From assembly GCF_002844375.1 (NCBI RefSeq), contig NZ_CP024199.1:2182001-2246000 (forward strand): a stretch of DNA of 64,000 nt. Direction: 5' to 3'. Each line of letters starts with the position of its first letter. Position 1 is the first letter of the stretch. Positions 54,218 through 62,206 of the stretch are shown in pieces. Both the position numbers and the translations under genes were made by a program. The notes under the pieces are model-generated. The model ran no database searches, was not told the DNA's origin, and saw nothing but the letters and a program-made list of their open reading frames with translations. Source of the DNA: Thalassospira marina. Its GTDB lineage: Bacteria; Pseudomonadota; Alphaproteobacteria; Rhodospirillales; Thalassospiraceae.

Positions 54218-54245
54218 AAAGCCACGGGCGCCCATAAGGCGCCCG
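54218..54245 (-). terminator. Probable terminator downstream of lolD
   Basis: CGGGCGCC (54225-54232) pairs with GGCGCCCG (54238-54245) around a 5-base loop. The following minus-strand sequence TGGCTTTTGG is only moderately T-rich. Confidence 0.6.
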
Positions 54246-54277
54246 ACAGCAAAACAAGTATAAAAACCACAATCAAA

Positions 54278-55012
54278 TTATGAAAGTGATTCCGGATCAA
54301 CTTCGACAAGATGCCCGTCACGCAGGGTGATGATCCGGTCCATCTGGCAGGCCAGTTCCGGGTTATGGGTTGCAATCAGCGATGCTAGCCCGGTTTGTCG
54401 GACAAGTGACACCAGCATCCCAAACACATTGTCTGCGGTTTGCGGGTCAAGATTACCTGTCGGCTCATCGGCAAACAGAACATCGGGAACATTGGCGAGG
54501 GCACGGGCAATCGCCACCCGTTGCTGTTCCCCACCCGAAAGGCGCGCCGGGCGGTGCTGCGCCCGGGCTTCAATCCCCAGGCACTGCAACAGTTCCATTC
54601 CGCGTTCTTCGGCATCCTTGCGTTTCAGGCCCGATATCATTTGCGGGATGACGACATTTTCAATCGCGGAAAATTCCGGCAACAAATGATGGTACTGATA
54701 CACAAAGCCAATATGGTCGCGACGCATTTGCGTACGCGCCTGATCGGATAAATCCGTGCTGCGCTTGCCACCAATGGAAACAGAACCGCTATCAGGACGT
54801 TCGAGCAGACCTGCAATCTGCAACAGGGTTGATTTACCAGCCCCCGAAGGCCCGACAAGGGCAACGATCTCGCCTTCGTTGATGGTCAGATCAACTGCCT
54901 TAAGAACATCAAGCTGCTCTGCCCCCTGCGAAAAGGACCGAACCACTTTTTCAAGCTTCAGCATCGGTTTGACCTGCCGCTGTGCGGCCGATTTCTTTTG
55001 AAGGTCACTCAT
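54278..55012 (-). CDS. lolD: Lipoprotein-releasing ABC transporter ATP-binding protein LolD
   Basis: ATPase that drives release of outer-membrane lipoproteins from the inner membrane. The 244-residue protein has Walker A GPSGAGKST (54-62), the signature LSGGEQQRVAIARAL, and Walker B VLFADEPTG. The frame is open to 55048, but ATG at 55012 is the likely start, overlapping the lolC stop by 8 nt. It pairs with the permease gene immediately upstream. Confidence 0.95.
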   Translation of the reverse strand: MSDLQKKSAAQRQVKPMLKLEKVVRSFSQGAEQLDVLKAVDLTINEGEIVALVGPSGAGKSTLLQIAGLLERPDSGSVSIGGKRSTDLSDQARTQMRRDHIGFVYQYHHLLPEFSAIENVVIPQMISGLKRKDAEERGMELLQCLGIEARAQHRPARLSGGEQQRVAIARALANVPDVLFADEPTGNLDPQTADNVFGMLVSLVRQTGLASLIATHNPELACQMDRIITLRDGHLVEVDPESLS

Positions 55013-56255
55013 AGCGCAGTGCCTCCACCGGATCGAGGCGCGACGCACGCCATGCCGGATAAATCGTCGCCAGGAAAGACAGGGTCAGCGACATAACGCA
55101 AACCATCACTACTTCATTGACATCAAGATCAGCTGGCAATTGCGAAAGGAAATAGATTTCCGCATTAAACAGGTCAGCTCCGGTCAGGCTTTGAATGAAC
55201 TGGCGGATGCTTTCGATATTTTCACAAAAGACCACGCCCAAAAGCAGACCACTTAACGTGCCCAGCACACCAATCGATGCCCCAGCGAGGAAGAATATCC
55301 GCAATACCGAACCGCGTGTGGCCCCCATGGTGCGCAAAATCGCAATATCGCGCCCCTTGTCCTTTACCAGCATGACCATCCCGGAAATGATGTTAAAGGC
55401 CGCCACAAGAATAATCAGCGTCAGGATCAGGAACATCACATTGCGTTCGACCTGCAACGCATTAAAGAAATTGGCGTTTGATTGCTGCCAGTTCACCAGG
55501 CGCAGATTTTCACCGCGCAGGTTTTGCAACAGATCATCCATCGTATCGGACAGGTGCGACGGGTCTTTCAGGACCACCTCGAAATTCGAGATTTTACCCG
55601 GCATCTGGAAATATGTTTGCGCAGCTTCCATCGGCATGAAAATGAAGCCAGAGTCATATTCATACATGCCGATATCAAACAAAGCGACCACATGGTAGGA
55701 ACGCATGCGCGGCACCGAACCAAAGGCCGTGACCTTGCCTTTGGGCGAGATCAGATTGACGGTATCGCCAACGCCAATGCCCAGTTTCATGGCAAGGCGC
55801 GCGCCCATGATGATCGAATCTTCACCCTGAAAATCTTTCAGGCTGCCAAAGACAATATTGTTGGCCAGCGTGTCACGCTTGGCAATGTCTTCGGGCGTCA
55901 TGCCGCGCACAATGGCCCCTGTTGCCCGCCCGCTTTTCGAAGCCATGACCTGGCCTTCGACGATCGGGTTGACCAGGGTCACGTTACCGGTTTCGACGAT
56001 TTTCTTTTCGATCTCGGCATAGTTTGGCAGGCCATCAGGGCTTTGCGCATAAACCGATATGTGCCCGTTCAGTCCAAGAATGCGCGAAAGCAGTTCGGCA
56101 CGAAAACCGTTCATCACGGACATCACAATAATCAGCGTCGCAACACCCAGCATAATACCAAGCAGCGAAAAGATCGCGATGACCGAAACAAAGCCTTCCT
56201 GCCGACGGGGACGCAGATAGCGAAACGCCACCATGCGTTCGAACGGACTGAACAT
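55005..56255 (-). CDS. lolC: Lipoprotein-releasing ABC transporter permease LolC/LolE family
   Basis: Membrane subunit of the Lol transporter. From ATG 56255 it has 416 residues (a GTG at 56261 is possible), with one membrane segment near the N-terminus (VSVIAIFSLLGIMLGVATLI), a large periplasmic domain with MSVMNGFRAELLSRILGLNGH, and three C-terminal helices with LVKDKGRDIAILRTMGATRG. Only one permease gene is present beside lolD, unlike the lolC-lolD-lolE set of E. coli, so the complex may use two copies of one subunit (the LolF arrangement). It overlaps lolD by 8 nt. Confidence 0.92.
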   Translation of the reverse strand: MFSPFERMVAFRYLRPRRQEGFVSVIAIFSLLGIMLGVATLIIVMSVMNGFRAELLSRILGLNGHISVYAQSPDGLPNYAEIEKKIVETGNVTLVNPIVEGQVMASKSGRATGAIVRGMTPEDIAKRDTLANNIVFGSLKDFQGEDSIIMGARLAMKLGIGVGDTVNLISPKGKVTAFGSVPRMRSYHVVALFDIGMYEYDSGFIFMPMEAAQTYFQMPGKISNFEVVLKDPSHLSDTMDDLLQNLRGENLRLVNWQQSNANFFNALQVERNVMFLILTLIILVAAFNIISGMVMLVKDKGRDIAILRTMGATRGSVLRIFFLAGASIGVLGTLSGLLLGVVFCENIESIRQFIQSLTGADLFNAEIYFLSQLPADLDVNEVVMVCVMSLTLSFLATIYPAWRASRLDPVEALRYE

Positions 56256-56316
56256 AGGCACCTAATCCTTGTGGAGAATGGGTTTCAGACGAAACCCGTG
56301 GTCAGATGATATTTAA

Positions 56317-56338
56317 CGGGGCGGCAAATGCCGCCCCG
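56317..56338 (-). terminator. Probable terminator downstream of proS
   Basis: CGGGGCGGC (56317-56325) pairs with GCCGCCCCG (56330-56338) around AAAT; on the minus strand TTAAATA follows, a weak T-run. Confidence 0.6.
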
Positions 56339-56349
56339 CAAAGCTTTTA

Positions 56350-57669
56350 TCATGCGCCAATCTGGTTCAGCGCGGCTTCCAGTGTCACTTCCGAACGTTC
56401 GCCAGTTTTGCGGTTCTTCAGTTCCACCACGCCATTTGCCAGGCCTTTCGGACCAATCACGATCTGCCAGGGCAGACCAATCAGGTCCATGTCGGCAAAT
56501 TTGCCACCAGCGCGCATGTCACGATCATCATAAAGCACGTCAATTTTGGCATTTTTCAGTTTGCCATAAATATCTTCGCACGCGGCATCACATGCATCAT
56601 CGCCGGTACGCAGATTGATCAGGCCAACGCGGAACGGTGCCACCTCTTCGGGCCAAATAATGCCGTTTTCGTCGTGGGACGCTTCAATCAATGCACCGAC
56701 AAGACGCGAAACACCAATGCCGTACGACCCCATCATCACCGGCACTTCCTTGCCATCCGGGCCCAAAACGGTTGCGCCCATCGGTTCGGAATATTTGGTG
56801 CCGAAATGGAAAATATGGCCAACTTCGATACCGCGTGTGGCAATCAGGTCATCACCTGAAACAGGGCAGCTTGCTGCATCATGTTTTTCTTCAGTCGCAG
56901 CATAATCTGCCAGGGTGGTCTGCACCCAGCCTTCAAGGTTGGTGCGATCGTTCAGGTCAACACCCTGACCGGTCAGGTCTTTTTCCAGCCATTTCTTGTC
57001 ACAGAAAACTTCGCTTTCGCCGGTTTCAGCCAGAATAATGAATTCATGGCTAAGATCACCGCCAATCGGGCCGGTATCAGCAACCATCGGGATGGCCTTT
57101 ACGCCCAGGCGCGAGAACGTGCGGCAATAGGCAAGGAAGATCTTGTTATATGCGTGGCGCGAGCTTTCGTAATCGATATCGAAGGAATAGGCGTCCTTCA
57201 TCAGGAATTCGCGGCCGCGCATCACGCCAAAACGCGGGCGGATCTCGTCGCGGAACTTCCACTGGATATGATACAGCATCTGTGGAAGCTGCTTGTAGGA
57301 CTTCACTTCCTTGCGGAAAATGTCCGTGATCACTTCTTCGTTGGTCGGACCAAACAGCATATTGCGATCATGACGGTCGGTAATGCGCAGCATCTCCAGG
57401 CCATAATCTTCGTAACGGCCGCTTTCCTGCCACAGCTCGGCCGGCTGGATCGTCGGCATCAGAAGTTCGTTACAACCGATGGCATCCTGTTCTTCACGAA
57501 CGATCTGTTCGATCTTTTTAAGAACGCGGTAACCCAGCGGCAACCAGGAATAAATACCGGCCGAAAGCTGCCGCACCATCCCGGCGCGCAGCATCAACCG
57601 ATGAGAAACGATCTGGGCTTCTGACGGGGTTTCTTTAAGGGTGGGCAGAAAGAACTGGGAAAGACGCAT
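56350..57669 (-). CDS. proS: Proline-tRNA ligase, short type
   Basis: Charges tRNA-Pro. The 439-residue class II synthetase begins MRLSQFFLPTLKETPSEAQI and has RAGMVRQLSAGIYSWLPLGY, FRDEIRPRFGVMRGREFLMK followed by DAYSFD (motif 2 region), SYGIGVSRLVGALIE (motif 3) and the C-terminal anticodon-binding domain. It lacks the roughly 180-residue editing insertion of the E. coli-type enzyme (572 residues); this short form is the alphaproteobacterial and mitochondrial type. ATG 57669 has GAGG upstream. Confidence 0.96.
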   Translation of the reverse strand: MRLSQFFLPTLKETPSEAQIVSHRLMLRAGMVRQLSAGIYSWLPLGYRVLKKIEQIVREEQDAIGCNELLMPTIQPAELWQESGRYEDYGLEMLRITDRHDRNMLFGPTNEEVITDIFRKEVKSYKQLPQMLYHIQWKFRDEIRPRFGVMRGREFLMKDAYSFDIDYESSRHAYNKIFLAYCRTFSRLGVKAIPMVADTGPIGGDLSHEFIILAETGESEVFCDKKWLEKDLTGQGVDLNDRTNLEGWVQTTLADYAATEEKHDAASCPVSGDDLIATRGIEVGHIFHFGTKYSEPMGATVLGPDGKEVPVMMGSYGIGVSRLVGALIEASHDENGIIWPEEVAPFRVGLINLRTGDDACDAACEDIYGKLKNAKIDVLYDDRDMRAGGKFADMDLIGLPWQIVIGPKGLANGVVELKNRKTGERSEVTLEAALNQIGA

Positions 57670-57851
57670 CAATGCCTCGTAAAAAAGCAGTCTGGAAAGG
57701 TAACAACGACCAAAAAACTAGTCCCGGAACATGCGACAGCACAGGGCGAAAGGCAAGCCGGAACTTGTCATTTCCCGAATTGCCGGGTCATTCAAAACCA
57801 CAGGATGTGTGATCAACCTGCTGCGAAACGATACCAGGCAACCTGTTCATC

Positions 57852-58340
57852 CTAACGATAGCCCGCTGCCTGGCAGGCTGCAATCAAATCGGCATTTTGC
57901 GCGGCATTGCCGATTGGCTGGTCGTTAAAATAAACCTGCCCGTTTTTATAGGTGATTTTGCCCAAATTGCCTTCGCCACCAATGCCGGTTGGTTTGGAAA
58001 TTCCTGCATATTCAAAGAAATCAATCGTTACCGGAAATTCAATCACATCTGGCAGGGTGATTTGTGCTGCATTGACGCCCGGCCCTTCTGCGGGGGTTAC
58101 TGCATGTCCGTTCACATCGACACCGGGTTGATATTCAACACTGGCATCTGGCTGATAGGCCACAACAGCATTGCAGGCATCCCGCGTTACCGTAACGGTG
58201 GTTGTATCTGCAGCATCCGATTCTTTTTTTGCAGAATCCGCAGCAAAGCTTGGTCCGGAAAGGACTGTAATCACGGCAAAAATCGATACAAGCGTCTGTA
58301 ATCGCGCTACTTTATCGGGCGAAAGAACAAACAGTTTCAT
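57852..58340 (-). CDS. Secreted protein of unknown function
   Basis: I do not recognise this 162-residue product. It has an N-terminal signal peptide (hydrophobic LVSIFAVITVLSG, cleavage near SFAADS), then a Ser/Asp/Thr-rich stretch. The mature domain has a single pair of cysteines (DACNAVVAYQPDASVEYQPG near residue 55 and LIAACQAAGYR at the end), which could form a disulfide. Segments VDVNGHAVTPAEG, LPDVIEFPVTID and ITYKNGQVYFNDQPIG look like beta strands. A periplasmic or surface location is inferred. It has its own promoter region with operator-like repeats upstream and 182 bases to proS downstream. Codon use is like that of its neighbours, so it is not obviously foreign. Confidence 0.8.
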   Translation of the reverse strand: MKLFVLSPDKVARLQTLVSIFAVITVLSGPSFAADSAKKESDAADTTTVTVTRDACNAVVAYQPDASVEYQPGVDVNGHAVTPAEGPGVNAAQITLPDVIEFPVTIDFFEYAGISKPTGIGGEGNLGKITYKNGQVYFNDQPIGNAAQNADLIAACQAAGYR

Positions 58341-58367
58341 GGCAAAAACACCCTCTAACCATTTGAC

Positions 58368-58418
58368 GTAACAAGATTTTGTTACACAATGTTACATGCA
58401 TTTGTGAAGTTTGGTCAA
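58368..58418 (-). promoter_or_regulatory. Promoter and operator-like repeats of the secreted-protein gene
   Basis: On the minus strand TTGACC (58413-58418) and TAACAT (58389-58394) with an 18-base spacer form a promoter about 50 bases before the gene. GTAACAA-GATT-TTGTTAC (58368-58385) is a perfect inverted repeat at the expected start point, and GTTACA recurs at 58381-58386 and 58391-58396, exactly one helical turn apart and over the -10. The layout suggests repression by a dimeric regulator. The regulator is not identifiable. Confidence 0.5.
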
Positions 58419-58421
58419 AAC

Positions 58422-58672
58422 ATCTTGCATAATCGTGAATTATATGGCTTTTTAACCATCCTGAAACGACGCAAGATCGTGATGGAACGATGACCGCAGC
58501 CGCTCATAAATTGCGGGAGGCTTTATTGCCAATAAGCACAAAAGAAGCAGGCGCGACGTCGTTATAAAAACCTGTGCCAATGAGCCCAGGTCTAGGAGGA
58601 AGCAATAAAGATAACGGGAAAACAGCTATAAAATAGCGCTAAAGCAAGATCTTAGGATCTTGCTTTTTTTTT
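58422..58672 (+). ncRNA. Candidate structured RNA ending in an orphan terminator
   Basis: There is no convincing protein gene on the plus strand here, but the region ends in a very strong plus-strand terminator and contains several complementary segments. ATCTTGC (58422-58428) pairs with GCAAGAT (58471-58477); CTTTATTGC (58521-58529) pairs perfectly with GCAATAAAG (58602-58610); GCAAGATC at 58471-58478 is repeated as the 5' arm of the terminator (58644-58651), so the two can compete for GATCTTGC (58656-58663). Two strong Shine-Dalgarno-like runs (GGGAGG at 58515-58520, AGGAGGA at 58594-58600) are not followed by a sizeable frame; a 25-codon frame at 58490-58567 is the only one. The 5' end is unknown. 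I match it to no known RNA family. Confidence 0.4.
58643..58672 (+). terminator. Strong plus-strand terminator without an assigned gene
   Basis: AGCAAGATC (58643-58651) pairs with GATCTTGCT (58656-58664) around TTAG, followed by nine T (58664-58672). All annotated genes within several kilobases are on the minus strand, so it must end an unannotated plus-strand transcript or be a relic. Confidence 0.9.
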
Positions 58673-58691
58673 GTTGGTGCGGAAATGCTGC

Positions 58692-58724
58692 AAAAACAGG
58701 GGCGCCAGATGGCCGCCCCTGTTT
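58692..58724 (-). terminator. Terminator downstream of the DUF1467 gene
   Basis: AAACAGGGGCG (58694-58704) pairs with CGCCCCTGTTT (58714-58724); the minus strand continues with T after the stem. Confidence 0.85.
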
Positions 58725-58760
58725 CCGTTTTGCGCGCGATCAGAATTAGGTGATCAAGCC

Positions 58761-59012
58761 TTAATTAAAGGCCTCCGCCGCTGGGCGAATATCGATCAGG
58801 CCGCTGGTAATCACGAAATAGGCAATACCCCACAAAATCGCGGAAATAAGCGACGTTGCCAGCATCTTCTTCCACATATGCGGATTTTGCGGTGCGCCGC
58901 TATCATGGCCTTTTTCAACCACTTCCTGGCGTTTTACGCCCACAGGCAGCACCGTGAACAAAACCAGCCACCAAATGATCAGATAGGTCACAAAACCTGA
59001 AAACAACGTCAT
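58761..59012 (-). CDS. DUF1467 family small membrane protein
   Basis: An 83-residue inner-membrane protein with two hydrophobic segments (about 5-27, GFVTYLIIWWLVLFTVLPVG, and about 54-75, SLISAILWGIAYFVITSGLI). A polar cytoplasmic loop lies between them (VKRQEVVEKGHDSGAPQNP). The spacing and the LPVGVK and GAPQNP motifs fit the DUF1467 family, common in alphaproteobacteria and often found beside mce and rnj; its function is unknown. The frame is open to 59099, but ATG at 59012 gives the usual family start. It follows mce by 83 bases and is closed by a terminator. Confidence 0.88.
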   Translation of the reverse strand: MTLFSGFVTYLIIWWLVLFTVLPVGVKRQEVVEKGHDSGAPQNPHMWKKMLATSLISAILWGIAYFVITSGLIDIRPAAEAFN

Positions 59013-59095
59013 GGCAAAACCTGCGTAAAAAAAGAGATGGTCAGGCAAGAGGTTGCAGGGATTTGCGCAACCTTCCTGTGCGAACATGGTCTTTG

Positions 59096-59500
59096 TCAAA
59101 CCTGCTCAAGCTCGACCAGGGTGCCGGTGAAATCCTTTGGGTGCAAAAATAACACGGGCTTGCCATGCGCACCGATTTTAGGCTCGCCATTGCCCAAAAT
59201 ACGGGCCCCCTCGCCGATCAACCGGTCACGGGCCGCAATGATATCCTCGACCTCATAACAAACATGGTGGATACCCCCGGCGCTGTTCTTTTCCAAAAAC
59301 GCCCGGATCGGTGAATTTTCACCCAACGGATACAGCAATTCGATTTTGGTATTTGGCAATTCAACAAAGACAACACGAACACCATGTTCAGGTTCGTCCT
59401 GCGGATCGGAAACGCTCGCCCCCAAGACATCACGATAAAGACGAATTCCTTCATCCAGATCCGGGACGGCAATCGCAACATGGTTTAGGCGACCAATCAT
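59096..59500 (-). CDS. mce: Methylmalonyl-CoA epimerase
   Basis: Interconverts (R)- and (S)-methylmalonyl-CoA in propionyl-CoA breakdown. The 134-residue vicinal-oxygen-chelate protein starts IGRLNHVAIAVPDLDEGI (metal ligand His7) and has VFVELPNTKIELLYP with the likely catalytic Glu47, GGIHHVCYEVEDI, and PKDFTGTLVELEQV with a terminal-side Glu ligand. An AGCCTGCC-type gap with GGAG upstream leads into the ATG. It lies 86 bases after rnj; neither the mutase nor propionyl-CoA carboxylase is in this window. Confidence 0.93.
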   Translation of the reverse strand: MIGRLNHVAIAVPDLDEGIRLYRDVLGASVSDPQDEPEHGVRVVFVELPNTKIELLYPLGENSPIRAFLEKNSAGGIHHVCYEVEDIIAARDRLIGEGARILGNGEPKIGAHGKPVLFLHPKDFTGTLVELEQV

Positions 59501-59586
59501 GGCAGGCTCCTGATTTTTAACGCTTCCAATCGGGATTTCCCTGCATGGCGGTATAACGGGCCACCTGCAGGGTTCCCTTGTTTTGC

Positions 59587-61260
59587 TTATTCTTCGGTCA
59601 CCCGCATCAGGTGGACCTCGATCAACGGGCGTTTACCCTGTTTTTGGCGAATGGGCCGGCGAACGGCCTGGCGAATGGCCAGGATCACCGCGGCATCATC
59701 AAGCACTTCATCATCGTCAAGCTGATCAATACGGTTGCCAATTTCGGCGGCAAAATGATCAAGGGCAACGTCATCGTTTTCTTCATCATACAGGCTGGGT
59801 GCCGTAATCATCGGGTCGCCAACCATTTCGCCAAACTGGTTCAGCACCACGGTCACAAACATCACACCATTCCACATGATGCGGTTACGGTTACGAATGG
59901 TGTTTGAATCCCGTTTGATCAACCGCCCGCCATCAAGGCACAGAATGCCTGTATCAACCTCTTCAATCACGCTGGCAAAGCCTGGCGACAGGCGAATAAC
60001 GGTGCCATCATGCGGAATAACGGTTTCAGGCACCTGGCATTCACGGGCAAGGCTTGCCTGTTCGCGCAAATGGCGCGGTTCACCATGCACAGGCACCAGT
60101 ATTTTGGGCCGCGTCAGCTGATACATCCGCGCCAGATCGGACCGCCCGGGATGACCGGAAACATGGATCGGTTCATCGCGCGCAGTGATGACGTTAATGC
60201 CACGCTTGATCAGCGAATTCTGAATAAAGCCGATGGATTTTTCATTGCCCGGAATTTCACGGGCGGAAAACACCACCGTATCACCGGCATCAAGCTGGAT
60301 GGTTGGGTGTTCGCCCCGTGCGATGCGTGCCATTGCCGCACGCGGTTCCCCCTGTGACCCGGTGCAAATCAAAAGCACCTGGTCTTTGGGCACTTCCATC
60401 GCATCCTCATCCGATAAAAGATTAGGATATCCAGTAAGATAACCAACTTTCTTCGCAGCTTCGGTTACCCGGCGCATGGACCGGCCTGCCAGCGCAACAC
60501 AGCGCCCTGTTTCATGGGCCGCTTCGATAATTGACTGGATGCGCGCGACATTGGTGGCAAAACAGGCAACGGCAATGCGGCCAGACGGAATTTTGGTAAA
60601 CAGTTCGATCAGGTTGCGTGCAACCTCGCCTTCCGACCCGGTTTCGCCCTGCGAGAACACATTGGTCGAATCACACACAAGGGCGTCGACCCCTTCATCA
60701 CCCAGTGCCTCAAGTTTGGCGACATCGGGTTCGGTCCCGATTTGCGGATCATGGTCAAATTTCCAGTCACCGGTATGAACAACCAGCCCCTTTGGCGTTC
60801 TGATCGCAAGGGCGTTGGGCTCCAGGATCGAATGGGTCATGGTGATCATTTCAATATCGAAATCACCAAGTTTAAACCGTGACCCAAGTTCGACTTCGTG
60901 GATTGGAACCTGATCAGCAAAATCTGTTTCGGCAAGCTTTGCGCGCAAAAATTCGGCGGCAAAAGGCGTTGCATAGATCGGGCATTTCAGACGCGGCCAA
61001 AGATAGGGAATCGCGCCTAAATGATCTTCATGCGCATGCGTCAGAACCAGGCCAAGCAGCTTGTCCTTGCGTTGCTCGATAAAGGATGGATCGGGCATGA
61101 CAACATCGACACCAGGCAATCCTTCCTCGCCAAAGGAAACGCCCATATCGATCATCAGCCAGCGGTCATTATAGCCATAAAGATTAAGGTTCATCCCGAT
61201 CTCGCCGGAGCCACCCAGCGGGACAAACAGCAATTCGTCCTTTGGCAAAAACAAATCCAC
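59587..61260 (-). CDS. rnj: Ribonuclease J
   Basis: Metallo-beta-lactamase-fold ribonuclease with 5'-3' exo- and endonuclease activity in RNA decay and rRNA processing. The 557-residue protein has the metal motif THAHEDHLGAIPY (His75, His77, Asp79, His80), HTGDWKFD, the beta-CASP domain (ICTGSQGEPRAAMARIARGE), and VHGEPRHLREQASLA. A C-terminal domain follows. The start codon is GTG (61258-61260) with GAGG four bases upstream. It lies 74 bases after coaX, so nuoN-birA-coaX-rnj-mce may be one transcript. Confidence 0.95.
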   Translation of the reverse strand: MDLFLPKDELLFVPLGGSGEIGMNLNLYGYNDRWLMIDMGVSFGEEGLPGVDVVMPDPSFIEQRKDKLLGLVLTHAHEDHLGAIPYLWPRLKCPIYATPFAAEFLRAKLAETDFADQVPIHEVELGSRFKLGDFDIEMITMTHSILEPNALAIRTPKGLVVHTGDWKFDHDPQIGTEPDVAKLEALGDEGVDALVCDSTNVFSQGETGSEGEVARNLIELFTKIPSGRIAVACFATNVARIQSIIEAAHETGRCVALAGRSMRRVTEAAKKVGYLTGYPNLLSDEDAMEVPKDQVLLICTGSQGEPRAAMARIARGEHPTIQLDAGDTVVFSAREIPGNEKSIGFIQNSLIKRGINVITARDEPIHVSGHPGRSDLARMYQLTRPKILVPVHGEPRHLREQASLARECQVPETVIPHDGTVIRLSPGFASVIEEVDTGILCLDGGRLIKRDSNTIRNRNRIMWNGVMFVTVVLNQFGEMVGDPMITAPSLYDEENDDVALDHFAAEIGNRIDQLDDDEVLDDAAVILAIRQAVRRPIRQKQGKRPLIEVHLMRVTEE

Positions 61261-61334
61261 GAAACCTCACATTTCCGATCAAGCCGTTAACCGTGCATAA
61301 CGAAAAAACACACACGGCCAATTAGGTAAAGCTT

Positions 61335-62132
61335 TTACGCCAATTGTCCGGCTTTGTCGTTTTCCAAATTCTGTCGATAAATCATTAAAAGGCCAAGCAT
61401 GGTCAAATCCCCATGCGAATGGCCAATTTCATCTATTGCCCGGGCAAACAGGGGCGCAAGGCCCCCTGTCGCAACCACCTTCATTTCCGGCAGCCCCTGC
61501 TGGGTGCAAATGCGCGCCAATAAGCCCTCAATCATCGAAACATACCCCCAGAATACGCCGGACTGCATGGCTTCGATGGTATTTTTACCAATCACATTGC
61601 GTGGCGCTTCAACCGCCACCATCGGCAACTGGGCGGCCGCCATATGTAATGCCTTGATCGACAGGTTAACACCGGGCGCAATCACCCCCCCCAAATAATT
61701 CCCCTGCCCGTCGACAACATCAAACGTCGTCGCCGTGCCGAAATCCAGCACCACAAGGGGCCCGCCATATATGCGGTGTGCCGCAACCGCATTTACCAGC
61801 CGATCCGCCCCCACTTCACTGGGCCGATCGGTCAACACCTGCATTTTCAAATTAACGCTGGGCGCGCCAACGACCATGGGTTCAACCGCAAAATACTGGC
61901 GGCACAGGGTTTTAAGGCTGAATTCGGCGGCAGGTACGACAGTGGCAATAATTGCACCAGTAATGGCGTCACGCGGCACACCCGAGAGCTCGAACAAATG
62001 ATGCAACCATACACCAAGTTCATCGGCTGTTCGTTCAACAGTGGTCGAACACCGCCATTGCCCCTTGATGGTATCGCCATCAAAAACGGCAAAAACGATA
62101 TTGGTATTTCCTGCATCAATAGCCAGCAGCAT
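61335..62132 (-). CDS. coaX: Type III pantothenate kinase
   Basis: First step of coenzyme A synthesis. The 265-residue ASKHA-fold protein has the phosphate loop MLLAIDAGNTNIVFAVFDG, the conserved EVGADRLVNAVAA and the pantothenate/ATP region VVLDFGTATTFDVVDGQGNY, and YLGGVIAPGVNLS. These identify the CoaX type, which is not inhibited by CoA and needs a monovalent cation. It follows birA by 74 bases; the nuoN-birA-coaX-rnj order is common in alphaproteobacteria. Confidence 0.95.
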   Translation of the reverse strand: MLLAIDAGNTNIVFAVFDGDTIKGQWRCSTTVERTADELGVWLHHLFELSGVPRDAITGAIIATVVPAAEFSLKTLCRQYFAVEPMVVGAPSVNLKMQVLTDRPSEVGADRLVNAVAAHRIYGGPLVVLDFGTATTFDVVDGQGNYLGGVIAPGVNLSIKALHMAAAQLPMVAVEAPRNVIGKNTIEAMQSGVFWGYVSMIEGLLARICTQQGLPEMKVVATGGLAPLFARAIDEIGHSHGDLTMLGLLMIYRQNLENDKAGQLA

Positions 62133-62206
62133 GGCAGATCATGATTTCCCTGTGGGAGCAACTTTCAAGGCGCATGGCAAAGAATTAAATCCGGCCAGCC
62201 CTGATG

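Noticed and set aside
58588..58606. Resemblance to the SRP RNA tip (CCAGGTC followed by GGAGGAAGCA)
   Set aside because: The conserved tetraloop stem does not form and the flanking bases of the symmetric internal loop are wrong; the match looks like a chance Shine-Dalgarno-like run.
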